NCBI GenBank assembly: GCA_963805985.1
Contig: CAWDWG010000001.1
Location: 558,001-622,000, forward strand
Reading direction: 5' to 3'
Length of the DNA stretch: 64,000 nt
From: Bog-257 sp963805985
GTDB lineage: Bacteria; Acidobacteriota; Terriglobia; Terriglobales; Acidobacteriaceae
This document shows positions 1 through 8,245 of the stretch, piece by piece. The notes under the pieces were generated by a model. That model made no database searches. It saw only the letters and a program-made list of their open reading frames with translations, and was not told where the DNA came from. Numbering within the stretch: position 1 is the stretch's first letter; every line of letters begins with the position of its first letter. The position numbers and the translations under genes were made by a program.

Positions 1-2046
1 ACTGCGTCACAACCAAATGAGCACGGCGGTGCGGTCGATTCCCAGCAGCATCTCAAGGCACAGGCCGGCCCTGCCGACCGCCGTTCCACCACTGCTTCGA
101 TCCTCGTTGCTGCAGCAATATTCCTGATTTTCTTGTTGGTGATAAACCACCGTCTGTTCTCCGTGCCTATCCACGAGTACACCGATTTTGCGGCCAACGC
201 CTTGCAAATCGAGAAGGCAAAGCACTTTCACGAACTACTGGGCAACTATTCGCGTTGGGCATTCCATCATCCTGGACCGGCATTCTTCTATATCTTCGCC
301 CTCGGCGAGAAGCTTTTTCTCGATGTTCTACACATTGTCCCCGCCGAGATGAACTCGCAGATTCTGACCATCATTCTGCTGAATACTGCGTTCTTGTTTG
401 GTACCATCGCCATTCTTGCCAAGTATTGCCGCTCCCGATTGTTTGTTCCCGCAGCTCTATCGCTTTCGCTGTTTTTTATTTACATCGTGAATCGGACTAT
501 ACCGGGGTCGGCGATCCTATCCATCTGGATGCCGCACGTCCTGTTGTTTCCTTTCCTGTTTTTTGTAGCCGTCTGCGCCGTGGTCGCGATAGGAGAAGTC
601 TCGAAGCTGCCGCTGCTGACTCTAGCGGGTCTGTTGTTGATCCACGGTCATACGGCCCAACCGCTGTTCGTGGGTACTTTGTCGTTTATGAGTATTGCCA
701 CCTTGTGGTTTCGCAAAGGCAGAGGGAGCAGCCTTAAGCAATTCGTAAGGCACAATCGCAAATCAGTAGCTATTAGCTTGATCTTGTGCGTACTATTTGC
801 TACGCCTATTGTGCTCGAAGCTTTCCTCGATAGGCCCAATAATCTGCATGCTATTCTCGTCTACAGCGCCGGCCACAGGGGGTTGCAACAAAGACCCGGT
901 CTTGCGCTGAAGTACGAGGCCAGCTTTCTCGCCTTCGTCCCCGACACCGAAATTGTTCTCCCCGCAAAATCGGCCCACCTGATTTCTCTTGGAGGATCGA
1001 AGACCTACGTGGTTCTTTATTGGTGTCTCGGCTGGCTACTTATAGGATTACTGATCGGCATCTACGGCAAAAAGTGGGCGGCTATTCCGTTTTTCTGGAA
1101 ATATGTAGCGGCAGAAATTCTGGTAGTCTCCCTCTTGTTCTACATCTGGACACTGAAGATGGGTGGTCCCTTATTTAACTTCAACGGATTCTTCTTTTTT
1201 GGCGTGCAGTTGTTGGCGCTGATGGTGATGGCAGCGCTTGTTCTGGATGGCTTCAATATTACCGCTCGCCCGGCCGTGGCAATTATTCTTTGTGCACTGA
1301 TTCCTACTTCAATGTTCGCCGCTAGAGACGAGTTTAAGAATGGGTGGCCGGGAGAGCCTGTTACCGACCGTATCTATGCTGCTATCCCACCTGATATCGG
1401 CCCAGTCCACCTTCGTTTTATATGGGACGACTGGCTGCAGGTGCTGGGTGTGGCCTATCGGATGGAACGCGAGGGCCGTCCATTTTGTCTGGATAATCCC
1501 TGGATATTCTCCTTCGATCCCAAGAATGTCTGTCGCGATATGGATAGCTTGAAGAACCTGGTGCTAACTCGCGTTCCCAGGGAGTGCAATCCGCCGTGCC
1601 GTGAGTTGCTGAAAGACCCTTCGTTTGAATTGCAGCTAATACCGTATCCCTTCCTTAAACTTCCCTTTGATATCAAGCCCAACAATATTCAAACTCTGAA
1701 TATCGATTTCATGACCGACGAAAATGGTCCTTCATGGTCAGGGCGCACATCGACTGTCTACTTTCGATTAGCTCCCGATTTCGGCGATGCTGCCCGGGTG
1801 CGCGTCACAGTATTAGGTAACGCGACTCCCGGCCGGCCCGCGCAAATCATTTTGAATGGTCACACCTTGGGGACGATCTCCGCCGGCCCCTCCAGCAGCG
1901 ATTTTGTTGTTGATCGATCGATACTCCGGGCCGGTGAGGAGAACGCTCTCGTCATCCAAGTGGATAATGCCGGGCCCGCTGGTCCTGACCCCCGAACATT
2001 CGGGTTTGATTGGAACGGACTCAGGTTTGCGTCCGCCGATCCGTAA
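1..2046 (+). CDS. Polytopic membrane glycosyltransferase-like protein (5' end outside window)
   Basis: The frame is open from base 1, so the start lies upstream of the window; the first in-window start-like codon (TTG at 133) falls inside a membrane helix and is not the true start. The visible part starts with a hydrophobic helix, followed by a HHPGPAFFY motif in the first outer loop and about ten further membrane segments. The last ~180 residues are soluble and end in a beta-rich region (from about 1730) resembling a carbohydrate-binding or jelly-roll fold. A long first outer loop, many helices and a soluble C-terminal domain is the layout of GT-C glycosyltransferases that use polyprenyl-linked sugars, but I see no residue that proves this. 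I do not recognise a named family. The next gene begins within about 55 bases and may be co-transcribed. Confidence 0.7.
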   Translation, partial: TASQPNEHGGAVDSQQHLKAQAGPADRRSTTASILVAAAIFLIFLLVINHRLFSVPIHEYTDFAANALQIEKAKHFHELLGNYSRWAFHHPGPAFFYIFALGEKLFLDVLHIVPAEMNSQILTIILLNTAFLFGTIAILAKYCRSRLFVPAALSLSLFFIYIVNRTIPGSAILSIWMPHVLLFPFLFFVAVCAVVAIGEVSKLPLLTLAGLLLIHGHTAQPLFVGTLSFMSIATLWFRKGRGSSLKQFVRHNRKSVAISLILCVLFATPIVLEAFLDRPNNLHAILVYSAGHRGLQQRPGLALKYEASFLAFVPDTEIVLPAKSAHLISLGGSKTYVVLYWCLGWLLIGLLIGIYGKKWAAIPFFWKYVAAEILVVSLLFYIWTLKMGGPLFNFNGFFFFGVQLLALMVMAALVLDGFNITARPAVAIILCALIPTSMFAARDEFKNGWPGEPVTDRIYAAIPPDIGPVHLRFIWDDWLQVLGVAYRMEREGRPFCLDNPWIFSFDPKNVCRDMDSLKNLVLTRVPRECNPPCRELLKDPSFELQLIPYPFLKLPFDIKPNNIQTLNIDFMTDENGPSWSGRTSTVYFRLAPDFGDAARVRVTVLGNATPGRPAQIILNGHTLGTISAGPSSSDFVVDRSILRAGEENALVIQVDNAGPAGPDPRTFGFDWNGLRFASADP

Positions 2047-2100
2047 GGCTAAGTGCAGCGAGTGGTAAGGAGCCGGCGATGGCTTGCAGTCAGCGGGGCA

Positions 2101-2631
2101 ATGCCGCAATATTCTGACATGGTGCTCGACCTCGGTGATCTGCGGGTGCGCGAGTGGCGCAGAGACGATCTCGACGCCCTGCTCCGTTATGCCAGCAATT
2201 CCAAGATCGCCGGCAATCTTCGCGACCAGTTTCCCCACCCCTACACGCGCCGTGACGGGATCGAATATCTGAACTACGTGCGATCCATGGATCCCCCGAT
2301 GGCCTTCGCGATCGAGTACGGCGCCGAAGCCGTCGGCGGAATCGGATTCAAGCTGGGGGTAGATATCGCGCGCCTCAGCGTGGAAATGGGCTATTGGCTC
2401 GCGGAACCGCTCTGGGGACGTGGCCTGACAACCAAAGCGGTGACCGCGGCCTCCGACTGGGCCTTTGACGCCTACAAGGTCGTACGCGTCTTTGCCACGG
2501 TCTTCTCCCATAATGTGGCGTCGTTGCGAGTGCTGGAAAAGTCAGGATTCGTTCGCGAAGGAGTTTTACGGCGCAGCGCCGTCAAGAACGGCGTCATCCT
2601 CGATCAGGTGATGTATGCCAAGGTGCGATGA
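2101..2631 (+). CDS. GNAT-family N-acetyltransferase (RimJ/RimL type)
   Basis: A 176-residue protein with the layout of the RimJ/RimL branch: an N-terminal LRVREW strand, a central VEMGYWLAEPLWGRGLTTKA segment containing the acetyl-CoA binding turn (WGRGLT) and the late motif NVASLRVLEKSGFVREG. Members transfer acetyl from acetyl-CoA to alpha-amino groups of proteins or to small amines; the substrate cannot be told. The frame is open back to a GTG at 2053, but the ATG at 2101 or 2119 fits the family start better. The stop codon overlaps the ATG of the next gene (ATGA at 2628), so the two are probably translationally coupled. Confidence 0.85.
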   Translation: MPQYSDMVLDLGDLRVREWRRDDLDALLRYASNSKIAGNLRDQFPHPYTRRDGIEYLNYVRSMDPPMAFAIEYGAEAVGGIGFKLGVDIARLSVEMGYWLAEPLWGRGLTTKAVTAASDWAFDAYKVVRVFATVFSHNVASLRVLEKSGFVREGVLRRSAVKNGVILDQVMYAKVR

Positions 2632-3644
2632 ACCGTCGCCCTGCTAGCATAGATTTTGTGCCACCGCTGCTGGACGTCCGCGACCTGCGGATCGAATTCG
2701 CGACCGCTCAGGGAACGCTCACGGCTGTCCGCGACGTCAGCTTTCAGGTCGATGCCGGCGAAGTCCTGGGACTGGTTGGCGAGTCGGGCTCAGGAAAGTC
2801 GGTTACCGCACTGGCGATCCTGCGACTTCTCCCACCGCAAGCGCGGATTCACGGCAGCATTCGTTTCCGTAACGACGAACTGCTCCAGATCCCGGAGCCA
2901 CAGACGCGTCGCATCCGAGGCGCGGGTATCAGCATGATCTTTCAGGAGCCGATGACGGCATTGAATCCTGTCATGCGCGTTGGTGACCAGATCGCCGAGG
3001 CTGTGCTCGCCCATGCCGGCGGCAGCGGTCGCGCCAGCAAGGCGGAAGCCTGGCGTATCGCGGTCGACTCGCTGCGTACCGTCGCCATCGCCGACGCCGA
3101 TCGACGGGCACGCGACTATCCGCATCAACTGTCCGGCGGCCAGCGCCAGCGCGTGATGATCGCCATGGCCTTAGTGAACCGCCCGTCGCTGCTGATTGCC
3201 GATGAGCCCACAACCGCGCTGGATGTGACGATTCAATCCGAGGTCTTGAACCTGCTCGCGGAGCTACGGGAGCGATTTTCGCTGGCCATGCTCTTCATCT
3301 CGCACGACCTCGCGGTGGTTTCGCGAGTCTCCCATAGCATCGGCGTAATGTATGCGGGAAGCGTGGTCGAGATGGGAATGGCGCGTGACGTTTTTCTTCA
3401 TCCGATGCATCCTTACACCCGCGGCCTGTTAAACTCAGTGCCAACCTTGCGCTCCGATCGCACCAAGCCGCTTCAGACGATTGACGGTTCTGTGCCGGCC
3501 ATCACGGCACTGCCGCGGGGCTGCGCCTTCGAGCCGCGATGCGCGTTCCGCATCGCAAGCTGCGCAGATGCCTTGCCGCCGCTGGTTGAGGTTTCCCCCG
3601 GGCATGTCGCACGTTGCCCGGTGACCCTTCAGGAGGTGCGCTGA
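2628..3644 (+). CDS. Oligopeptide/dipeptide-type ABC transporter ATP-binding protein (DppD/OppD-like)
   Basis: A complete ATPase of 338 residues: Walker A GESGSGKS (51-58), Q-loop MIFQEPMTALNP, signature LSGGQRQR (168-175), Walker B LLIADEP with DEPTTALDV, and the H-loop SHDLAV. The C-terminal ~60 residues carry the oligopeptide-transporter extension (HPYTRGLL, later CAFEPRC with the spaced cysteines of that family). It would energise import of peptides or related solutes. It stands alone: no permease, binding protein or second ATPase is within reach, although this subfamily normally works as a five-part system. Its ATG overlaps the acetyltransferase stop, and the next gene follows after three bases. 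Confidence 0.9.
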   Translation: MNRRPASIDFVPPLLDVRDLRIEFATAQGTLTAVRDVSFQVDAGEVLGLVGESGSGKSVTALAILRLLPPQARIHGSIRFRNDELLQIPEPQTRRIRGAGISMIFQEPMTALNPVMRVGDQIAEAVLAHAGGSGRASKAEAWRIAVDSLRTVAIADADRRARDYPHQLSGGQRQRVMIAMALVNRPSLLIADEPTTALDVTIQSEVLNLLAELRERFSLAMLFISHDLAVVSRVSHSIGVMYAGSVVEMGMARDVFLHPMHPYTRGLLNSVPTLRSDRTKPLQTIDGSVPAITALPRGCAFEPRCAFRIASCADALPPLVEVSPGHVARCPVTLQEVR

Positions 3645-3647
3645 CTC

Positions 3648-4415
3648 GTGCGCCTGCTCCTGCTGAGCGATATTCATGCCAATCTGGAAGCTCTGGAGGC
3701 TTGTCTCCATGCCGCGCCGTCGTACGATCAGGTCATCAACCTCGGCGATGTGGTCGGCTATAACGCCTCTCCCAACGAAGTCTGTGCGCGTGTGCGTGCG
3801 ATGGGCTGCCCCGTGGTGCGCGGCAATCACGATCGCGCCTGTTCGGGTCTGTCCGGCCTGGCGGAGTTCAATTTTGTAGCCGCGATATCCGCGCGCTGGA
3901 CCCAGACGACGCTGGAAGACGAGCACCGCGATTGGCTGCGGAATCTGCCGCAAGGTCCGTTGCGGCGTGACGATCTGCCTGGCATCGAATTCGTACACGG
4001 CTCGCCGCGCGATGAGGATGAGTACGTTCTGAACAGCTCCACCGCCGGCATCGATTTTCACCTGCCGGATCACGCCGATATCATTTTCTTTGGCCATACC
4101 CATCTGCAAGGCGGATTTGCCTATAAGGATGGCAAGACGCGGGCCATTACCCCTCTCTATCGCAGCAGCCAGGGAGTTGCGTACTCGAAATTCACGCTGG
4201 CTCCGGGTGAACGTTATCTCATCAACCCCGGGTCGGTAGGGCAACCACGCGACAACGATTGGCGTGGCGCGTTCGCTTTGTATGAATCCGAGGGTGAGGG
4301 CGCTGGTAGCGTAACCTTCTACCGCGCGCCCTACGATGTGGAACTCGCACAACAACGAATTCTCGCTGCCGAACTCCCGGAGCGGCTGGCCACGCGATTA
4401 GTGCTGGGCCGCTGA
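3648..4415 (+). CDS. Metallophosphoesterase (calcineurin-like, YfcE/ApaH-like)
   Basis: A 255-residue cytosolic phosphoesterase with the dinuclear metal motifs in order: LLSDIHANLEAL at the N-terminus, NLGDVVGYNASPNEV, RGNHDRA, FVHGSPRDE and FFGHTHLQG, ending with NPGSVGQPRDND. This pattern is typical of YfcE-like and bacterial Ap4A/serine-threonine phosphatase-like enzymes; the substrate is not determined. The start is GTG at 3648, supported by AGGAGG at 3631-3636. It follows the ABC ATPase by three bases and is likely in the same transcript. Confidence 0.85.
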   Translation: MRLLLLSDIHANLEALEACLHAAPSYDQVINLGDVVGYNASPNEVCARVRAMGCPVVRGNHDRACSGLSGLAEFNFVAAISARWTQTTLEDEHRDWLRNLPQGPLRRDDLPGIEFVHGSPRDEDEYVLNSSTAGIDFHLPDHADIIFFGHTHLQGGFAYKDGKTRAITPLYRSSQGVAYSKFTLAPGERYLINPGSVGQPRDNDWRGAFALYESEGEGAGSVTFYRAPYDVELAQQRILAAELPERLATRLVLGR

Positions 4416-4467
4416 GGTTCTTCCTGCTTCTCCCGCGCATCGAATTTAGTGGAGGTAAACTACAGAA

Positions 4468-5106
4468 ATGCCCATCCGACCCTTCCCGCAACAATCAAAC
4501 CGCTATCGTTCGCAGGAATTCATTGGTGCGCCCATCACGAGCCAGGATCAGGGATATCTTGCCGCGTACATTGATGGTGGAGCTCGCGGCAATCCCGGCC
4601 CAGCCGGTTACGGAGTGGTGATCGAAGATGAACGCGGCCGTCCTGTGGCTGAGCTTAGCGAGTTCCTCGGCCGCCAGACTAACAACTACGCCGAGTATTC
4701 AGGTCTGCTCGCGGCCCTGAACTATTCGCTGCGGCACGGCTTCAAGGCGCTAAAAGTCATTAGCGATTCGGAGTTGATGGTCAAGCAGATCAATGGGCAG
4801 TACAAGGTGAGCAGTCCCACATTGAAGGAGTTGCATGGCCGTGCCATGAAGCTGATCGATCAGCTCGACTGCTTCGAAATCAACCACGTCCTGCGCGAGA
4901 AGAATCGCGAAGCTGATCGCCTGGCGAATCTAGCCATGGATCGCGGTATCGCGAAGAAGGCGCCTGCTGTAAGCGCCACCGACGTGGGAGGCGTTGCGTC
5001 GGTGGTGCCGGAGATCAACGGCGTAGTGCGCGATGGCGTCGTACACTTCATGGGCGAAGCCCTGCCCGATGGGATGTTGGTGAAGATCCGCCCAGTGAAA
5101 CCTTAG
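4468..5106 (+). CDS. Ribonuclease HI family protein
   Basis: A 212-residue protein whose residues ~30-155 form an RNase H fold with all four carboxylates: YIDGGARGNPGP (D36), NNYAEYSGL (E76), ISDSELMVKQ (D100) and REKNREADRLAN (D150). It resembles the short bacterial RNase HI-like proteins more than E. coli RnhA, lacking the basic protrusion. The likely activity is hydrolysis of RNA in RNA-DNA hybrids. About 50 extra residues at the C-terminus and an N-terminal tail of 28 residues have no recognised domain. The GGAGGT at 4451-4456 supports the ATG at 4468. Confidence 0.85.
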   Translation: MPIRPFPQQSNRYRSQEFIGAPITSQDQGYLAAYIDGGARGNPGPAGYGVVIEDERGRPVAELSEFLGRQTNNYAEYSGLLAALNYSLRHGFKALKVISDSELMVKQINGQYKVSSPTLKELHGRAMKLIDQLDCFEINHVLREKNREADRLANLAMDRGIAKKAPAVSATDVGGVASVVPEINGVVRDGVVHFMGEALPDGMLVKIRPVKP

Positions 5107-5149
5107 CTGATCACGATAATGTGCCGGGCTGATATCCAGGAACGCGGCT

Positions 5150-6616
5150 CTACGGCGTAGCGGCTGACGGCTCGTCTTCTTCGGCGCGGATCAAGCCAAA
5201 CTTTTTCAATTTATAGCGCAGGGCATCGCGGCTGATGTCGAGCAGCTTGGCGGCGTGGGTCTGGTTGCCGTTGGCTTGCGACATGGCGATTTCCACGAGT
5301 TCGCGCTCAACTTCCTCCAGCGATGTGCCGCCCTCGGGGATCTCCAGCTTGGGAAGGCTCCGCCCATCCTGCAATTGCTTCGCCGCCGAGCCGCCGTTGT
5401 GGCTGGAAGAGATCTCAAATGCCGTCAAAGCCGAGTGCTGTTGTGCCACCGCAAACGGCAGGTAGTCGGGATTGAGCTGGGAAGCCTCCTCCAGAATCAT
5501 CGCCCGTTCGACCGCATTCTTTAGCTCGCGGACATTGCCCGGCCAGTCGTACTTCAGCATGAGCTTGCGCGTCTCATCGGTGATGCCGGTAACGTGCTTG
5601 CGGAACTTGCGGTTGTAGCGCGAGATGAAGAACTCCACCAGCGGAAGAATGTCTTCCTTACGCTCGCGCAGCGTCGGCAAAAATATGGAGATGATCGCCA
5701 GGCGGTAGTACAAATCCTGGCGGAACGTATTTTCGCGGACGGCGCGTTCCAGATCGCGATTTGACGCCGCGATCACCCGCACATCCACCTGCATGTCGCG
5801 CACGCCACCCACGCGGCGGATTACCTGGTCTTCCAGCACCCGCAACAGCTTCGCCTGCAGCAGCGGCGAGAGTTCGCCGATTTCGTCGAGGAAGAGCGTG
5901 CCGCCGTCGGCCATCTCGAACAGACCCTTCTTCATGGTCTTGGCGTCGGTGAAGGCACCACGCTCGTGGCCGAAGAGCTCGGCTTCCATCAGGGTTTCCG
6001 GAATGGCCGAGCAGTTGATGGCTACGAATGGTTTCTCCTGACGGCGACTCTGGTAGTGAATGGCCTTGGCGATGAGATCCTTGCCGGTTCCGCTTTCGCC
6101 CTGAACCAGGATCGTGGTGGCCTCGCTGGCAGCGATTTTGCTGACGAATCCCATCAGCTCGGTCATCTTCTGGGAGACGCCGATCACATTGTGATAGCCG
6201 GTGCGCCGGCGCATCTCGCCGCGCAGCGATTCGACCTCGGAACGCAGGCGCGTGGCCTCCAGCGCGTTCTTGACCGCAACCGCCAGCTCGTCGAAGTCCA
6301 GCGGCTTACCGACGAAGTCGTAGGCGCCCAGCTTCAATGCGGTCTTCACATCTTCCAGCTGAGGGTCGGCGGTGATCATGATGATGGCACGGGCGTCACC
6401 GGACTTCTTCAGTTGTTCCAGAATTTCGATTCCGTTGGCGTCGGGCAGACGCACGTCGAGCAGCACGAGGTCCGGAGACTCGTTGTGAGCCACGCGCAGC
6501 GCGGCCGAGCCGTTGTCAGCCTCCAGTACGTGATAACCCCACTCTTCACACTTCTGGCGCAGAGACCAACGAACGAGCTTCTCGTCGTCGACAATTAAGA
6601 CTTTTTCCGAGGGCAT
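5150..6616 (-). CDS. NtrC-family sigma-54-dependent response regulator
   Basis: A 488-residue regulator with receiver domain (1-~120; DD at 10-11, phospho-acceptor D54 in LLDVRLPDANG, K104), AAA+ domain (Walker A GESGTGKD 173-180, Walker B LFLDEIGE 241-248) and a C-terminal Fis-type HTH (NQTHAAKLLDISRDALRYKL). When phosphorylated by a partner kinase it should oligomerise and remodel sigma-54 RNA polymerase. The sigma-54 contact loop reads GAFTDA (220-225) rather than the usual GAFTGA. No histidine kinase is next to it. The start codon has no Shine-Dalgarno sequence; a TATGCT -10-like hexamer ends eight bases before it. Confidence 0.93.
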   Translation of the reverse strand: MPSEKVLIVDDEKLVRWSLRQKCEEWGYHVLEADNGSAALRVAHNESPDLVLLDVRLPDANGIEILEQLKKSGDARAIIMITADPQLEDVKTALKLGAYDFVGKPLDFDELAVAVKNALEATRLRSEVESLRGEMRRRTGYHNVIGVSQKMTELMGFVSKIAASEATTILVQGESGTGKDLIAKAIHYQSRRQEKPFVAINCSAIPETLMEAELFGHERGAFTDAKTMKKGLFEMADGGTLFLDEIGELSPLLQAKLLRVLEDQVIRRVGGVRDMQVDVRVIAASNRDLERAVRENTFRQDLYYRLAIISIFLPTLRERKEDILPLVEFFISRYNRKFRKHVTGITDETRKLMLKYDWPGNVRELKNAVERAMILEEASQLNPDYLPFAVAQQHSALTAFEISSSHNGGSAAKQLQDGRSLPKLEIPEGGTSLEEVERELVEIAMSQANGNQTHAAKLLDISRDALRYKLKKFGLIRAEEDEPSAATP

Positions 6617-6624
6617 TACTTATG

Positions 6625-6630
6625 AGCATA
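6625..6630 (-). promoter_or_regulatory. Possible -10 hexamer for the NtrC-family gene (leaderless)
   Basis: TATGCT on the minus strand lies eight bases before the ATG at 6616. There is no Shine-Dalgarno sequence, so transcription would start at or within about three bases of the start codon. No convincing -35 was seen. Confidence 0.35.
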
Positions 6631-6779
6631 GGTTACTACAGGTCCTGCGTTCCCAGCCGGTCACATCCCACTAACGGGGCATGGTTTGAGCCAGGGCAAG
6701 GCGGGCTCGGCTTAACCAAGAAAATTTTTGCGTAAGACGACTTCGGGACAACAAAACTGAGTTATTATCCCTCGCAATA

Positions 6780-8033
6780 GTGGGGTGGGGTGCCGTGGTG
6801 CGGGCTCGACGTTTCGGGCCGGTGCAAGCCGTCCGGCAAACCGACGAAGATACGGCCCAGGGAAACAGCCGCCGCGAACCCAGGCTGGCGGCTCTATGGG
6901 ATGCGTGTGTTCTCGCGTCCTTAACTGTCCTCAAGCTGTTCCGTTGGGTCGCCGATAATTCATTTGTGCAGAGATCGGCGCTTATTACGGGCCTATCGCT
7001 CGCCATGTGCGGCCTGACTCTTGCAGGTATCGGTGAGTGGGCTTCTGGCCGTTATGACAGCTCAAGCGCCGTCGGCGAACGCGAAACTGCGTCAGCCTCA
7101 CCGTCCGAGCACGATATCGGCGCCACCGTCACCCCGACGGCCGCTTCGCTGCCCTACTTGCCGGAAGGCAGCAACCATCTTCCCGCCGACACTCCCGGCT
7201 ATACGTTCCGTCGCGAGGTGCCCGAAGTCCGGCTTCAATTTACGGTGGCCGACGAACAGGGCCGGATCGTGCAAGACCTATCTCCCGACGATGTTCGGGT
7301 ATTCGATAATCAGGAACCGGTGGAGCGTTTCCAGGACTTCGAACGGGCGCAGGACTTGCCTTTGCGCCTGGGGCTTGTCGTCGACACCAGCGACTCCGTC
7401 AAGCGAGTACTGGCCGACGAGAAAGCAGCCGCTGCCGGCTTTCTCGACAGCGTCATGCGCCCGCAGGGAGACTCGGCTTTCATCATGGCATTCGGCGGCG
7501 ACATTAAGATCTGGCAAACTGCTACCGCGAATCGTCAGGACCTGAACGGCGCGATTGCCCGGCTGAAGCAGCCCGGATGGGGAACACGCTTCTTCGATGC
7601 GCTGTACTCAGCGTGTTCGGGTGAGCTGTTGGCGGCCGGTGGCGACAAACAGGCGCATCGCGCAATTGTCGTTCTCAGCGACGGTGATGACACAGATAGC
7701 ATCCACAACCTGCGAGACGTGGTTGCCAGCGCCGAGCGCAGCGAAATCCAGGTTTACGCCTTGACGATCCGAAACAGCACGACCGCTGGGCGCGGCGATC
7801 AGATTTTGCAGCGCCTCACGGAGGCGACTGGAGGCCGGCTGTACGTCGCGCATTCGGTAAGCGACTTGCGCGCGGCCTTTGTGCAGATCGAGCGCGATCT
7901 GCGCACCCAGTACTATGTCTCCTTCCGCCCGCAGCAGTCGACCCCAGGATTTCACTCGCTGCGACTGGAAGTTCGCCCTTCGCAGAAGCTGGAGATTCAC
8001 GCCCGCCAGGGCTACTACGCTATGGCGCAGTAG
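6780..8033 (+). CDS. VWFA-related acidobacterial domain protein
   Basis: A 417-residue protein with one membrane helix (~65-82) and a large exported region with a von Willebrand A domain. The metal-ion-dependent adhesion motif is visible as VVDTSDSV, and a later strand reads AIVVLSDGDDTDS. The preceding segment (EVRLQFTVADEQGRIVQDL, then DVRVFDNQEPVERFQDF) and the end (YYVSFRPQ, RQGYYA) match the VWFA-related proteins expanded in Acidobacteria. The role is unknown; adhesion or envelope scaffolding is a guess. The start is uncertain (GTG at 6780, 6795 or 6798); TATTAT at 6763-6768 is a plausible -10 that would give an almost leaderless message. Confidence 0.8.
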   Translation: MGWGAVVRARRFGPVQAVRQTDEDTAQGNSRREPRLAALWDACVLASLTVLKLFRWVADNSFVQRSALITGLSLAMCGLTLAGIGEWASGRYDSSSAVGERETASASPSEHDIGATVTPTAASLPYLPEGSNHLPADTPGYTFRREVPEVRLQFTVADEQGRIVQDLSPDDVRVFDNQEPVERFQDFERAQDLPLRLGLVVDTSDSVKRVLADEKAAAAGFLDSVMRPQGDSAFIMAFGGDIKIWQTATANRQDLNGAIARLKQPGWGTRFFDALYSACSGELLAAGGDKQAHRAIVVLSDGDDTDSIHNLRDVVASAERSEIQVYALTIRNSTTAGRGDQILQRLTEATGGRLYVAHSVSDLRAAFVQIERDLRTQYYVSFRPQQSTPGFHSLRLEVRPSQKLEIHARQGYYAMAQ

Positions 8034-8044
8034 GGCCGCGGTTC

Positions 8045-8180
8045 CCTGTTCGCCTTTCGCTTTTTCGCGAAACTCAAACGCTCCTCCTGAGCGAACTTCC
8101 CTTCTCGCCTGAGATCGTCAAAGTCACTTGACCTTCGTGCCACCAGACTTCTGGCGAAAGGCGAATAGCGCATAGCGATC
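8045..8180. repeat. Heptamer-repeat inverted element
   Basis: The left arm (8045-8072) is four degenerate 7-base units related to cctgttc/gcctttc/gcttttt. The right arm (8153-8180) is four units related to ggcgaaa/ggcgaat/agcgcat, roughly the reverse complement of the left. They flank about 80 bases of non-repeated core. The same words and layout occur at 12150-12254, inside a coding gene. Confidence 0.65.
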
Positions 8181-8219
8181 ACAAACACGCAACCCGCGAA
8201 AACCAACGTCCCCATCGGC

Positions 8220-8225
8220 TATACT
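8220..8225 (+). promoter_or_regulatory. Probable -10 of the TMTC-like operon
   Basis: TATACT, predicted start near 8232 and a leader of about 14 bases containing an AAGGGG Shine-Dalgarno-like stretch before the GTG at 8246. No clear -35. Paralogs 4 and 5 have the same arrangement (TATAAT at 13518, TATACT on the minus strand at 19734). Confidence 0.45.
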
Positions 8226-8245
8226 CGTCCAGCGAAGGGGAAAGG

